Assembly: GCA_008729055.1 (NCBI GenBank)
Contig: SDUX01000007.1
Coordinates: 2,032,064 to 2,096,063, forward strand
DNA from: Pyropia haitanensis
Taxonomy: Eukaryota; Rhodophyta; Bangiophyceae; Bangiales; Bangiaceae
DNA: 64,000 nt
Reading direction: 5' to 3'
The notes under the pieces are model-generated. The model worked only from the letters and a program-made list of their open reading frames with translations. It searched no databases and had not been told where the DNA came from. The position numbers were made by a program, and so were the translations under genes. The stretch's first letter is position 1; each line of letters starts with the position of its first letter. Below, in pieces: positions 52,493-62,082 of this stretch.

Positions 52493-52783
52493 ATGAGTCT
52501 CTGCATGGCCGTCGGCCGGCTGCTGCCGATGGCGCGAGCGTCTGCGGCAACACGGCTGGCGAGCCCGACCCGCCGCGCCCTGTCGGACAAACGCGCCATG
52601 CCGGTGGGCGACACGGCCAACGCGGTGGCGGCGGCCGAGGTGGTGGGCCTGCCGAGCAACTCCAACGCGGGCGCCAAGATTGCGGGCGGGCTGCTCGTTG
52701 CCACCACCGCGGGGCTGTGGGGATGGAGCACCCTCCGCGCACCGGGCAGCGGCATGTGGACCATCAGAGGCAAGACTGTCTAG
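52493..52783 (+). CDS. Small mitochondrial membrane protein, unknown
   Basis: The product is 96 aa from the ATG of MSLCMAVGRLLPMARASAAT. The first about 35 residues are rich in Arg, Ser and Ala without acidic residues, as in mitochondrial presequences. The rest contains one hydrophobic segment, KIAGGLLVATTAGLWGWSTL, followed by RAPGSGMWTIRGKTV. Size and layout resemble small accessory subunits of respiratory complexes, but no family is recognised. The upstream 180 bases are pyrimidine-rich, as before other genes here, and the 3' flank turns T-rich. No intron and no long homopolymer. Confidence 0.6.
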   Translation: MSLCMAVGRLLPMARASAATRLASPTRRALSDKRAMPVGDTANAVAAAEVVGLPSNSNAGAKIAGGLLVATTAGLWGWSTLRAPGSGMWTIRGKTV

Positions 52784-53566
52784 GCCGGCGGTCACCCCGT
52801 GGACGTGGATTGTTGTCGGGGGGGGGGGGGGGACGGCGGACCGTGACTGTTGCGGCGGATTGCGCAGCATGCCCTTGCAAGCCGTGGGTCAAGACGGTCC
52901 TCCCAGCATGGACAGGTTGTGAGGGACTGTGCAGCAGCTGTCGGGTGGTGTGCTGCCTTTGTCAAGGAGCGGAATGCTTGTTTGCTTTGTACTTGTTGTC
53001 TTGGCCGTCTTGTTTGTATTGTCGTGGGCGGCCTCCTTTTTCGTGTGTGTCGGCTGTTTTGTGTTTTGATGGTCTGTACATATGAGTAGCTCTGGTGCTG
53101 GGTCTCACCATGGTTGAATTTCTCTGTTGCACTGCGTTTGCCAGTTGTCGCAATGGCAGCTCAGTGTTCTGTTCATGACTTGCCGCAATGCTGGTACATG
53201 ACGCCAGGAGCTGATGGTGTGCAGTTGCACTGGTGCTGCTAGTTGTGCCACGATAGCGCAGTGTGCTTCGCAGCAATGTGCCCCCATGTTGTCACTTGGC
53301 ACCAGGAACTGGTGCAGCTGCTGTAGCAGTAGCAGCGCAGTACACTGCTGACAATATCTGCCGCCGCGCTGCTGCATGACACCAGGAGCTCTGGGGGTAT
53401 CAGAACGTCTTTTCCTGTGTTTGCCTGACTGACTGTGACACTCTGTCGTCCCTGCGCGCAGCAGGGAAACACACGCTAGGTTCGACACAGGTGGTCCGCC
53501 CGGGTTTCCATCGCGCGCCACTCGTCGCCTGCACACCGCTTGCCGGAAACTGCAGAACTGCGCGGG
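52784..53566. other. T/G-rich spacer, no gene called
   Basis: 3' flank of the small mitochondrial protein gene, followed by sequence with imperfect repeats of a TGACACCAGGAGCT-like phrase (about 53198, 53302 and 53377). A strong acceptor-like tract (CTGTCGTCCCTGCGCGCAG, about 53443-53462) might precede an upstream exon junction of the next gene. Confidence 0.4.
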
Positions 53567-53890
53567 ATGTATCTGTGTGCCCTTTCAACCGACCCCTTCA
53601 CTGGTGTTCGAGCCGCCATGTGCAATGGCGCTCTCACCGCGCTGGTTTTGTACCTCGCTCCTGTGCTGCTGCTACACGACATCACTGGCTGGGGTGCAAA
53701 GCCAGGCAACGAGCCTGTCGTAGATGAGCCTCTTCCAGCGGCCCACGAACCGCTCCTGCGGGGGTGCAACGCTGTCAGGCCTGAGTCGTGTGTGCCCGCG
53801 ATATGGCTTGCGAAACTTCGAAATGCTCATCACACGTGGCACACTACTACACTTCCTGTGCACGCGTCGGTACTCACTCAGCCGTACTGA
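53567..53890 (+). CDS. Small single-pass membrane protein, unknown
   Basis: The product is 107 aa from the ATG of MYLCALSTDPFTG. The frame stays open upstream, so the true start could lie in an earlier exon. One clear membrane helix (GALTALVLYLAPVLLL) is followed by a hydrophilic tail (NEPVVDEPLPAAHEPLL ... PAIWLAKLRNAH). The stop codon overlaps an AATAAA polyadenylation signal (53890-53895). The composition is ordinary and unlike the low-complexity shadows nearby. No family is recognised. Confidence 0.45.
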   Translation: MYLCALSTDPFTGVRAAMCNGALTALVLYLAPVLLLHDITGWGAKPGNEPVVDEPLPAAHEPLLRGCNAVRPESCVPAIWLAKLRNAHHTWHTTTLPVHASVLTQPY

Positions 53891-53895
53891 ATAAA
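53890..53895 (+). terminator. AATAAA polyadenylation signal
   Basis: AATAAA overlaps the last base of the stop codon of the small membrane protein gene and is followed by a TTGTCTTGTGG GT-rich element. A canonical signal in a GC-rich region is notable, but the 3' end is inferred. Confidence 0.4.
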
Positions 53896-53929
53896 TTGTC
53901 TTGTGGCAGTCCACGAGCACGGTCACGCC

Positions 53930-54337
53930 ATGCCCCGGCCATTGTGGAGCCGGCTGCCGTTTGGGCGGGCCTCCACCCCCCACGTGCGCGCGTGTGGTCA
54001 CGCCCGCCGCCCGCCGCACCGGTTGGCGGCTGATGCGCCCCACACGCGCGCCGGGGCCTTGGTCGCCGTCGCGCCGCCGGGGCCGCCCCTTCCGTCGCCC
54101 ACGGTGGGTTTCCCACCCTCGCCGACGCGTCCCGCTGGAGCGACCGCGTCTGACCAGGACGGCGGTGTGGCGCTGCCGCGGACGGTCGCGCAACGCGTGC
54201 TTCCATCCTGTCGCCGCGGCCATCGTCCCCGCAGCTGCTGCCGCCCAGTAGCGGGTGTGCTTGTGCTGCCGCGCGCGCGTGTCTTTTCCTCCGTGCCAGC
54301 CGCACTGCCTGTGCTGACCCCGTGTCGGCTGGTGTGA
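53930..54337 (+). CDS. Possible 135-aa Pro/Arg/Ala-rich protein
   Basis: The ATG in GCCATGC context opens 135 codons (MPRPLWSRLPFGRAS ... VLVLPRARVFSSVPAALPVL). Third positions favour G/C, but the opposite strand is open over the same range. No domain is seen and the Arg/Pro content is high. It could be a basic organelle presequence-bearing protein or merely compositional. Confidence 0.3.
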   Translation: MPRPLWSRLPFGRASTPHVRACGHARRPPHRLAADAPHTRAGALVAVAPPGPPLPSPTVGFPPSPTRPAGATASDQDGGVALPRTVAQRVLPSCRRGHRPRSCCRPVAGVLVLPRARVFSSVPAALPVLTPCRLV

Positions 54338-54556
54338 ACGTTGTTCTTGCCCCCCACCCCCATCTACCGGCCAACGACGCCGCCACCGACGTCTGCATCC
54401 ATCCTCCACTGCCTACCTGAATATAACCGTCCTTACGTGCTCGTCACCGTTCCTCTTCCATCTTTCTCCTGTCGTACTGGCTGGAGCGTGCGCAGCTGCC
54501 CCCCTCCATCACCCGCACTGTCTTGCGCCCCTCCCATTCGTCTCCCCACCACCAGC

Positions 54557-55264
54557 ATGGCGTCTTCCCGGGCACTGGCCTTTGTCGGTGGCTCGCTGCC
54601 CGCGCTACGCCGGGCGGTGGCTACGCCCGTGGCCGCGTCGGCCTGCCGGTCGCTGGCCTCTTGCCAGAGCGTGCCCGGCTTGGCCGCGGCCCGGCCAGCC
54701 GCTGGAGGCGCGCGCATGTCCGCGGGTGCCCCCCCCCCCTCGCCGTCGCCGTCGTCGGCGGCGGTGGCCACCGCCCCCATCTCCACCGCGACGTCGTCGT
54801 CGTCGTCGTCGGCAGCGGCGGCGGCTGCCACACCGGACGCCGCCCCCCCACCCACCTGGAAGGTGAAGCTGCTCTATGATGGTGAGTGCCCCCTGTGCGT
54901 GCGGGAGGTCAACTTTCTGAAGAAGAAGGACGCGGACCGCGGCATCGTGTCGTTTGTTGACATTGCCGACCCCGCGTACGACCCCGCCGCGAATGCGGGC
55001 CTCGACTATGCCACCGCCATGGGCCGCATCCACGCGATCGAGGCAGACGGGAGCGTGGTGCAGGACGTGCGGGTGTTTCGCCGGGTGTACGAGGAGCTCG
55101 GCATGGGCTGGGTGTACGCGGTGACCAAGGTGCCTGCCGTGGAGGCGGTGGCCAACCAGGTGTATGGGGTGTGGGCGCGGGGCCGGCTGGCGCTGACGGG
55201 GCGCGGCAGCATGGAAGAGGTGATGGCGGCTAGGGGCGAGTGTGAGGATTCTTGCAAAGTCTGA
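54557..55264 (+). CDS. DCC-family (DUF393) thiol-disulfide oxidoreductase-like, organelle-targeted
   Basis: The product is 235 aa and intronless. Residues 1 to about 95 are a Ser/Ala-rich targeting sequence with A-F-V at 8-10 (MASSRALAFVGG), suggesting plastid import. The domain begins WKVKLLYDGECPLCVREVNF with the DCC signature D-G-E-C-P-L-C (Cys111 and Cys114, a thioredoxin-like CxxC). It continues VSFVDIADPAYDP, GLDYATAMGRIHAIEADGSV, VFRRVYEELGMGWVYAVTK and VYGVWARGRLALTGRGSMEE, co-linear with plant plastid DCC proteins. A redox role is inferred from the CxxC; the substrate is unknown. The upstream TGAATATAACC (about 54418) could be a TATA-like element. It is convergent with the next gene. 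Confidence 0.88.
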   Translation: MASSRALAFVGGSLPALRRAVATPVAASACRSLASCQSVPGLAAARPAAGGARMSAGAPPPSPSPSSAAVATAPISTATSSSSSSAAAAAATPDAAPPPTWKVKLLYDGECPLCVREVNFLKKKDADRGIVSFVDIADPAYDPAANAGLDYATAMGRIHAIEADGSVVQDVRVFRRVYEELGMGWVYAVTKVPAVEAVANQVYGVWARGRLALTGRGSMEEVMAARGECEDSCKV

Positions 55265-55406
55265 GACGAGCACGGAGGAGAGACACGATGATGGAGAGCG
55301 CCGCAGAGTGTTTTTCTTTCGTCTTCTCGTACTGTGCACGGTCTTGTCAAAGTAAATAGTACATACAATACAGTGTGTGAGCGTCTTCATCCACCCCACC
55401 TCGGCG

Positions 55407-56162
55407 TCACAAGGATGTGAGCGCCGGTGCACTCTGCGAAGCGTTCTGCGGTGTGTCGTCTTCATACAGCGTCGACAGCTCACAAATGCGCGGCATGGAC
55501 GGCCGTCGCGCCATACGCGGCTGCCGTTGCCTCTCCCCCACCGGCTTGGACTGCGCGGCCGACACGGCCGCGCGGGCGACCCGCAGGTGGACGGCCAGCG
55601 CCCACCTCCACTGCGGCGACAAGTCCGCGTGGAAGGGGTCGTCCGACTCTGGGTCAATCGCCCAGGCGGCGGGGGGTGTGGGGTCTACCGCGGCCACGGC
55701 CGCGTCTGGCGCCGCCGCCGCCGCCGGCCGCAGCGCCGTCGGCACGCCGCCCCAAGTGGCCCACCAGCCACCCTTGAGGGGCTCCCCGCCGGGGATGTCC
55801 TCGTCCTCGGGGAGGCCGCAAAAGAGGACGAGCAGGATGGCCACCGCCGCGCCCGCCACGTCCGCCGCCGCGGCGCACGCGTCGGCAAGCTCCGCCGCCA
55901 CCCGGGTGGTGGCGCGGGTCGAGGGGCGGGCGCCGTCGCCGCCGCCGCCGACGGCGTCACCCTCCCGTGGCGGCGACGCCGTCACGGGCAAGAGGCCCCC
56001 GCGGGCGGTGGCCAGGCACCCACGGCGGCGTGGCGGCCACAGCGCGCCGACGGCCGCGCGGGCGGCGGCTGTCCAAGAGTGGACGCCGTGCCCGGCGGGG
56101 GCGGTTGGCAAGAGCGTGGGCGGGCACGCTGGGGCAGGGACGACCGCCGCTCTTGCCGCCAT
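55407..56162 (-). CDS. Hypothetical protein with one hydrophobic segment
   Basis: The product is 251 aa from the ATG of MAARAAVVPAPACPPTLLPT. The N-terminus is hydroxylated and basic and may be an organelle presequence. After an Arg/Gly-rich stretch, a helical part (RVAAELADACAAAADVAG) runs into AAVAILLVLFCGLP, a likely membrane span. PEDEDIPGGEPLKGGWWATW and DDPFHADLSPQWRWALAVHL follow, and the tail ends ICELSTLYEDDTPQN. The Trp-rich segments have ordinary composition, which supports real coding. I do not recognise the family. The gene is intronless and intact, and its 3' end faces the DCC gene 142 bases away. Confidence 0.55.
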   Translation of the reverse strand: MAARAAVVPAPACPPTLLPTAPAGHGVHSWTAAARAAVGALWPPRRRGCLATARGGLLPVTASPPREGDAVGGGGDGARPSTRATTRVAAELADACAAAADVAGAAVAILLVLFCGLPEDEDIPGGEPLKGGWWATWGGVPTALRPAAAAAPDAAVAAVDPTPPAAWAIDPESDDPFHADLSPQWRWALAVHLRVARAAVSAAQSKPVGERQRQPRMARRPSMPRICELSTLYEDDTPQNASQSAPALTSL

Positions 56163-57880
56163 GGTAGATGGCAAAGGTGGCGGGGGGGGGAAGGAGGGAG
56201 GGGAGCTGGGGATGTGGTGGCGCTGGCCAACAGGGGCCAGTCGCACCGGGATGTACCGGTGGTGGGAAGCAGGAATGGTGTGCGGCCAGAGGGGATGAAA
56301 GGCTTAATAGAGGGAAGAGGGTCGGCGGCGGGGGGGGGGGGACAGCGCCAAAGAGATGACGTTGCGGGCCCGGGCTGCGAGGGGCAGAGGCGGGGGGCAA
56401 AGATGCTGCGCAGGGAGGCGTGAGGTGAGGTGGGGCGCAACAACAACAGGCGGAAGACAGCGGCTGCCCTTGGCAGCCACAGACCCAGACGCCACCGCCG
56501 AGGCGCACGCAGCCGCGGCACCCACGAGAGGTTCCCTGTCCGCGCGGGCCAGCCAGGCGCGGCTGCCGCACAGCCGTGCACCGCGCGACCGCGGCTGCTT
56601 CACAGCGGCGGGGTCGGCCGGGCCGCGCATCCGGGCTCGCCGCGCCCACGCGCGCCGCCTCTCAGGGGCGCCCGCTACAGGGAGGACGAGCCCCAGCCGA
56701 GCGTCGTAGCCGACCGTGACAACTGTTGTTGTCATCTGCGCCGCCGCCGCTGCACCGGTCGCCTGCACGTGCCGCGGCCCACGGCCAGCGGCCGTCGCCG
56801 CGGACCCCCCCCACCCCCCCAACCCCACCCTGTGGGCTGTCTGCATCCCGTGCGGGTGGCGCTTGTCGGGGGCGGCCCGCTCCACACGCCACCGCGGCCG
56901 CCCACCCGCCACCAAAATGGGTGACAGGGCTCCGTGTGGCGTCACAAGCCATCTCGGTGCCGTCGGGCCACCATGGCTGGCGGCACCACCCCGACGACGG
57001 GGGCGGAGGGCGCTCGGTGGGGGGATCTCCGCCTAAACTACTGTCAACGCCAAACGGAGGGCCTCACAGAGGTCACTGCATGGGGGGGGGTGGGGGGGGG
57101 TTGGCGCCAACACGAGAGCGAGGGGCCGACGGACTGCGCGCGCCACACCGCGGGCGGCCGCCGCGCCACGCGCCGGGGAGCGCTTCCGTGAGCCAATGGC
57201 GGTCAGTGGCGGCCCCAATTTGGCACCGGGCGATCGGCTCTGGGCGACCAGCGAGGCACGCGCGGGGAGTTGGGGCGCGGCGACCGGGCACATGCAAAAG
57301 CTTGTGATGAACGGGCCCGGTCGGACCGGTCTCGGGGCGAGCACCAGGTGACTCCATTTTCCTCCGAGCGCCACGGTACAGGGCGTGCCCCCGAGGCTGG
57401 CCGTGAAAGGCACTCACAGGCCTGAGTGTGCTACAAGGCCGATCCAGGTTACAGGCGGGCGCGCTCACCACCCGCAGGGATAATCCTCGACGGTCCCCGT
57501 CCCGAGGCTGCGACTCTGCCTTCGCCTCGGGGGGGGTGGCCTGCAAATGGAAGGCTGCGGTGGCGGGCGTCGCGCGGGAGGGTGAGCGCGCCGCACCAGC
57601 GGGTGCGGCGGGTGGGTGGTCACGTGGGGGGCGGGGCACACTCACAAGCTGCCACCCTGCAGGTCTCCTAGACCCAAGCAGCGGACGCAGAATGGGGAAG
57701 GCCAAGCCGGTGGCGGCCGCGACTGGTCCGGTACCGCACTTCGCCTCTGCGAGTGGCCACCGCGGCTCTCGGCGGCCGCCGCAACGGGCTTGCCGCCGTG
57801 TGCCGCGCCGCTGACCGCCGGCGGTGGGTCGATGGCGGCCAGCAGACTGCCACCAGCCTCGGCGCGGCCGACCGACATTA
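56163..57880. other. Intergenic, no gene called
   Basis: 56163-56340 is the 5' flank of the preceding minus-strand gene. 56340-56950 and 57073-57870 are open in several frames on both strands, with Arg/Pro/Gly-rich translations and no domain. The right edge adjoins an inverted-repeat element. Confidence 0.45.
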
Positions 57881-58641
57881 GAGAGTTTTGGCAAGTAATC
57901 CGACGGTCGCTTTCGACTGTATCTCGACGGAATCTGGAAAGAGTCGAGATACCGTATTTTTTCTACCGTCGCGGACTCGAACGAGTTTTGGCAAGTAACT
58001 TTCCTGTAACGCGACAGTCCTGTACACGAACGGAACAGAAGGCGAGGCGCGCCACCACCAAGGCAGTGACGCAGCACGTCGTTGCGATCGCTTCCACCAG
58101 TGGGACGCCACAGCCGGCGCGGCTTCTTGGTCGCCGATTCAGGGACCCCACCAGTAGACGGCCGGTCCCGCCTCGAGGACGCAGACGACGCATCCTCTGC
58201 AGGTGTGGTAGGGCTCGGGGATGACATATTCGGCACGACGTGGAGGCAGCACAAGGCCAACAAAGGGGGGAGGGTGGGTGCAAGGGGCTGGGAAAATGGC
58301 GCGCAACATGACAACGATCGGCCCGCTTGGCCAAGCCCACTGACACCACGGACAGACCACCTGTCCCTTAGAGCCAGCCAAGCTGCGTCCAATGTACCAG
58401 AAATGGTTGTACCGGCATATGGCGGCCCAAATCACCCGCCTATGGGGCCTCGCACGCGCGACACGTGGCTGAATGGTACAGCTTTTCTTCAACACGATCC
58501 ACCGGGGCCCGACTGTACATCCCGAGAATACCGTCGGGGACGGTCGGAAAATCCTGTATCTCGACGGTAGCTCTGAAACGTGGCGCAAGGTACAGTCGAG
58601 ATACCGTCGAAACAACAGTCGAGTTACTTGCCAAAACTCTC
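57881..58641. mobile_element. Non-autonomous DNA transposon with about 50-bp inverted termini, TA target site
   Basis: The left end (57881-57930) and right end (58592-58641, inverted) share GAGAGTTTTGGCAAGTAA followed by a related CGAC-GT-TTTCGAC-GTATCTCGAC stretch, with a few mismatches and one indel. Both ends are flanked by TA, consistent with a TA target site. A second, partial copy of the terminal sequence lies inside in direct orientation (about 57979), and other terminal-like pieces lie inside the right half. No transposase is present in the 761 bp. The superfamily is undetermined (Tc1/mariner-like by target site). Confidence 0.75.
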
Positions 58642-60297
58642 TATTGGCCTCGGGGCTGGCGAGGTTGTGGGTGGTGCGGCGCACGCCCAGCATGCCGCCC
58701 CTCGCCCAGCGCAGCCACCCGCACCGACAAGGTGATGATGGTACCCTCATTCCAGAGAGCCCAGGCGTGAAATTATCTCCATCAATGGAGCCAAAAGCCA
58801 ACCCAAACGAGACACGTGGCGCCACGTGGGCGATTCTGAATGGCCATTCCAACCGAGAAGCCAACGCCGCGCGCGTCACGTCTCAATCAACAGCCTTTTG
58901 ACTGCATTGGTAGAGATGCTCTGTCTTTCCCTACCAGGCCCCCAGTTGGGGCACTGTCTGAGCGTGCCTGTGGGTGTGCGCCAGACAGATCGGGACGAGG
59001 CGTGACAGGAGAGTGATTGCCTGCTCGGATTCGCGAGCCGTAATGTGGGCACTGTCGCGACCTGCCTGTCGCCAACGGGACGGTACTGGACAGGTGACCG
59101 ATTCCGGACAAAGCATCCGTTGAAAAACGGAAAGATTGAGGAGCACGTGGTCAGTATGAGGCCCTCGCGGCGGCGTGAGCCGACTGCCCACGCTATTGCC
59201 CACTCCGCAAGCCACCACTACCGGAATGGCGGCACAGTCTGAGCTTGTGCCTGTGGCCAGGTTAGGTCGTTCTGCCGAACCACACAGGCGTTCGGCCAAC
59301 ACGTCGTATTACGGTTTCCGAAACCGAACGTGGTTTGGATGGATGCAATCGACATTTTAAATTGTAACAAAGGTTTCTTGGACAAGCGAAAAGAGCAGTC
59401 TTTCGCGACGCGAAAGAATGTACAGGGTCGGCGGCGGGAGGGGTGCGAAAGGGTGGAGGGGGGGGCGGCGGGGGGGGGGGAAAGGCGACGGCTGGTGAGT
59501 TATCGAACTGCCAAAAAAGAACGGATCCCCAACAGTACCTGTGAGGGGGTGTTGGATCACACGTGAAGAAACGCACGTATCTCATAAAATATACGCACAC
59601 GTGGCCAACTTATAGAATCGTCTCCACGCTGCGTGTATCGTTTGTGCAAAGGGTTGCACATTTCATGCGAAAATACCATATTCGCGAAACGAAACCAGAA
59701 CTGAATCGCCCACCATCGAACCTTAAAACTGTGGGTGTGCGCCGGACAGATTGTGACTAGGCATAGCCGGAGAGGGAAAGCCGGCCCCCATGCACGGGCC
59801 GTAATTTGGGCACTGGCGGGAGTTTTGTTCCTTAAAAGAGAGAAAAACTGCTTTGCTTTCGACAAAGGCCAGGCACAGCGGTCGTCATCTTTTCAACCTC
59901 TGACCGTGCTTCTATGAATTGTGGCACAGTTTCGATGCAGACCTGCTTGATTGCGTCGGAACGAAACGACGCGTACTGTGTCTGCCTCTCGAGGTCGAGC
60001 GCTACTTCGATATCTACCGCGATGGATGAGCCCCGGCCACAGCAGGCAGACAGTCATCTTGTCGACTCAGTCGTCGGTCTTTGTTGCTAACCACCCATTT
60101 TCCTTTGGCCACGGCTCACTATACCAGAGCTACGCGCTGACGTCGGCCGTACGGGAAGCCCACCGACGGACCAAACGGGAAGCCCCCCGTCGGCGGGGCT
60201 CCCGTGACTCCGCCCTGGCCTCCGCAAACGCTCTCCACTGCGACGTTGTCGACGGAGCGGCGAGGACGGTCCGAGCCAGCGAGAGCCGCTGGGGACC
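58642..60297. other. Repeat-rich intergenic DNA, no gene called
   Basis: Less GC than most of the window. It contains two related direct repeats, 58969-59056 and 59730-59816 (both begin TGTGGGTGTGCGCC and end near GCCGTAAT-TGGGCACTG). No open frame looks like a protein. It is probably decayed mobile DNA. Confidence 0.5.
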
Positions 60298-60363
60298 ATG
60301 CGCTCGCTGTGGCTCGCCCGCAGTGCCAGCGGCGCACTCGCCGCCCGATGGCGATCCCACCGG
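60298..60363 (+). CDS. Possible first exon encoding a mitochondrial presequence
   Basis: The ATG (GGACCATGC context) starts MRSLWLARSASGALAARWRS followed by HR, an Arg/Ser/Ala-rich amphipathic sequence without acidic residues. It ends exactly at a consensus GTGAGT donor (60364). A CT-rich acceptor (CCGTTCGCCCCAG) lies at about 60476. The continuing exon was not identified with confidence: a frame containing NYFVFTRLRVGGDVRLLARD is plausible but unrecognised. Confidence 0.3.
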
Positions 60364-61224
60364 GTGAGTGGGGTGGGCCCGCTGCGGGCAAGTGGTCAAG
60401 GCGAGCGCTCCCAGACCGCGCCCCGCCGGCCATGTGGGGCATTAGTTTTTTCCCCGCCGCGCGCCGTTCGCCCCAGGATGGCCGGCGGGCGTGCCAGGCA
60501 CGGGCGCCCCGCCCCGATCGTGGCGGTGCGACGGGCAGCCGCCTGGGGTGGCGACTTGGCAGCGCCGCCGTCGCTCCAATTATTTTGTATTTACCCGGCT
60601 GCGCGTCGGAGGGGACGTCCGGCTCCTCGCGCGGGATTTCTGTCGGTCGCGCCCCTTCACGGACGGCGGCGTGGGCGCATCGCAGACGGGGAAAGGCCGT
60701 CACCGTGGGGGAGGGACGCAGGCGTCGAGAAATGCGCCGAGTGGACACGGCGCGGACGATCACTGACGTCGGTCGTCGCGACGGCGGGCGACAGCGGGTG
60801 ACGGCGGCGCCCTCCATACCACTGTTTTTTGTCCCGCGTGGCGTCGTTCTATGTCTTGTTTGTTCGTGTTAAGCTGTTATGTCTGCGCCAAGCGGGTGGG
60901 CTTATTGACATTGCTTCTCTCTCTCTAATTGTGAGGGGTGGCGGATTGGGAGCCGCCGACCGGCCAGCTGTCCCCGCCCTCCACGGGTGGGGGATCTCCG
61001 CCGCTCCAGCCAGGGGCGGGGGGGATATCAGCTGGGGGCGCGGGGGGGACCGCCGGCCGCCGACGGCCGGCACGTTCGTTTGCCCTCGCGCCAGCGCTCT
61101 CGGCGCTGCGCGAGACGCTCCCTCCCACCTTCCCGGCTTGGCGCCCGCGTGAGACTCACCGTGGGCGAGTGCTTCTTCTTGCCTGCCTCCTTTGCGGGGC
61201 ACGCTGTTTGCCCTCTCTTGTTCT

Positions 61225-61248
61225 GGGCGCGAGCACATTCTCGCGCCC
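61225..61248. repeat. Perfect 9-bp inverted repeat in duplication A
   Basis: GGGCGCGAG - CACATT - CTCGCGCCC. The identical palindrome is at 61952-61975 in copy B, so it has been preserved in both. Confidence 0.8.
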
Positions 61249-61306
61249 AAGGTTTGGCCGGCTTGCTGTGGCGATCTTTGGACACACACGCACCCGGCCG
61301 AGCCAA

Positions 61307-61314
61307 TATATAAA
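61307..61314 (+). promoter_or_regulatory. TATATAAA box in duplication A
   Basis: TATATAAA preceded by GAGCCAA, in otherwise GC-rich sequence and located near the right end of the duplicated unit. A core promoter directing rightward transcription is inferred. No clear downstream gene was recognised. Confidence 0.4.
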
Positions 61315-61951
61315 CGTGTATCTATTGGCACACCCGCGGCTGGAGGCAGGAGTAATCTCCTTCCCCCTCCCCCCCCTTCACACCTAGTCCCGACGCGCTC
61401 CCAACAGGCGTACCCCGAGAAGGGCGCCGTGTTGCACGGAATTGGCAGCACCCGCCGTCGACCACCCACCACGCTCGTCACTGCGTAGCGGCGGTTGAGG
61501 ACCGCACAGGCCGACGCGAGGATTTGGCGGCCGCCCGAGGCCGTGGCCGCCGACACCGCCGCACTCGCGGCATTATGTCTTGTTTGTTTGTGTTAAGCGG
61601 TTATGTCTGCGACCAGCGGGTGGGCTTATTGACATTGCTTCTCTCTCTCTGTCTAATTGTGAGGGGTGGCGGATTGAGAGCCGCCGACCGGCCAGCTGTC
61701 CCCACCCGCCGCGGGTGGGGGGATCTCCCGCTCCCGCCGGGGGGAGGGGATATCAGCTGGGGGCGCGGAGGGGAGCCCGCCGGCCGCCAACGGCCGGCAC
61801 GTTCGTTTGCCCTCGCGCCAGCGCTCTCGGCGCTGCGTGAGCCGCTCCCTCCCACCTTCCCGGCTTGGCGCCCGCGTGACACTCACCGTGGGCGAGTGCT
61901 TCTTCTTGCCTGCCTCCTCTGCGGGGCACGCTGTTTGCCCTCTCTTATTGC

Positions 61952-61975
61952 GGGCGCGAGCACATTCTCGCGCCC
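61952..61975. repeat. Perfect 9-bp inverted repeat in duplication B
   Basis: GGGCGCGAG - CACATT - CTCGCGCCC, identical to 61225-61248. Confidence 0.8.
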
Positions 61976-62033
61976 GAGGTTTGGCCGGCGTGCTGTGACG
62001 ATCGTTGGACACACAGGCACCCGGTCGAGCCGA

Positions 62034-62041
62034 TATATAAA
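62034..62041 (+). promoter_or_regulatory. TATATAAA box in duplication B
   Basis: Same position within the unit as the box at 61307. It is preserved although the neighbouring bases differ (GAGCCGA). Confidence 0.4.
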
Positions 62042-62082
62042 CGTGTATCTATTGGCACACCCACGTATGGAGGCAGGAGTAA

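Larger units (their letters stand above)
60850..61355 (+). repeat. 0.5-kb direct duplication, copy A
   Basis: 506 bp, closely similar (about nine in ten bases by eye) to 61574-62082. It starts TATGTCTTGTTTGTTCGTG and ends GGAGGCAGGAGTAA. The copies are separated by 218 bp of unrelated sequence. Confidence 0.9.
61574..62082 (+). repeat. 0.5-kb direct duplication, copy B
   Basis: 509 bp, the partner of 60850-61355 with the same internal order of elements: a CT run, GTGAGGGGTGGCGGATTG, the palindrome, the TATA box and GGAGGCAGGAGTAA. The sequence to its right differs from that to the right of copy A. Confidence 0.9.

Noticed and set aside
57073..58392. Minus-strand open frame of 439 codons
   Set aside because: It runs through the inverted-repeat element and its terminal repeats and has no protein-like composition.
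60850..62082. Solo or paired LTRs of a retrotransposon
   Set aside because: Only 218 bp lie between the copies, with no primer-binding site, polypurine tract or clear TG...CA ends.
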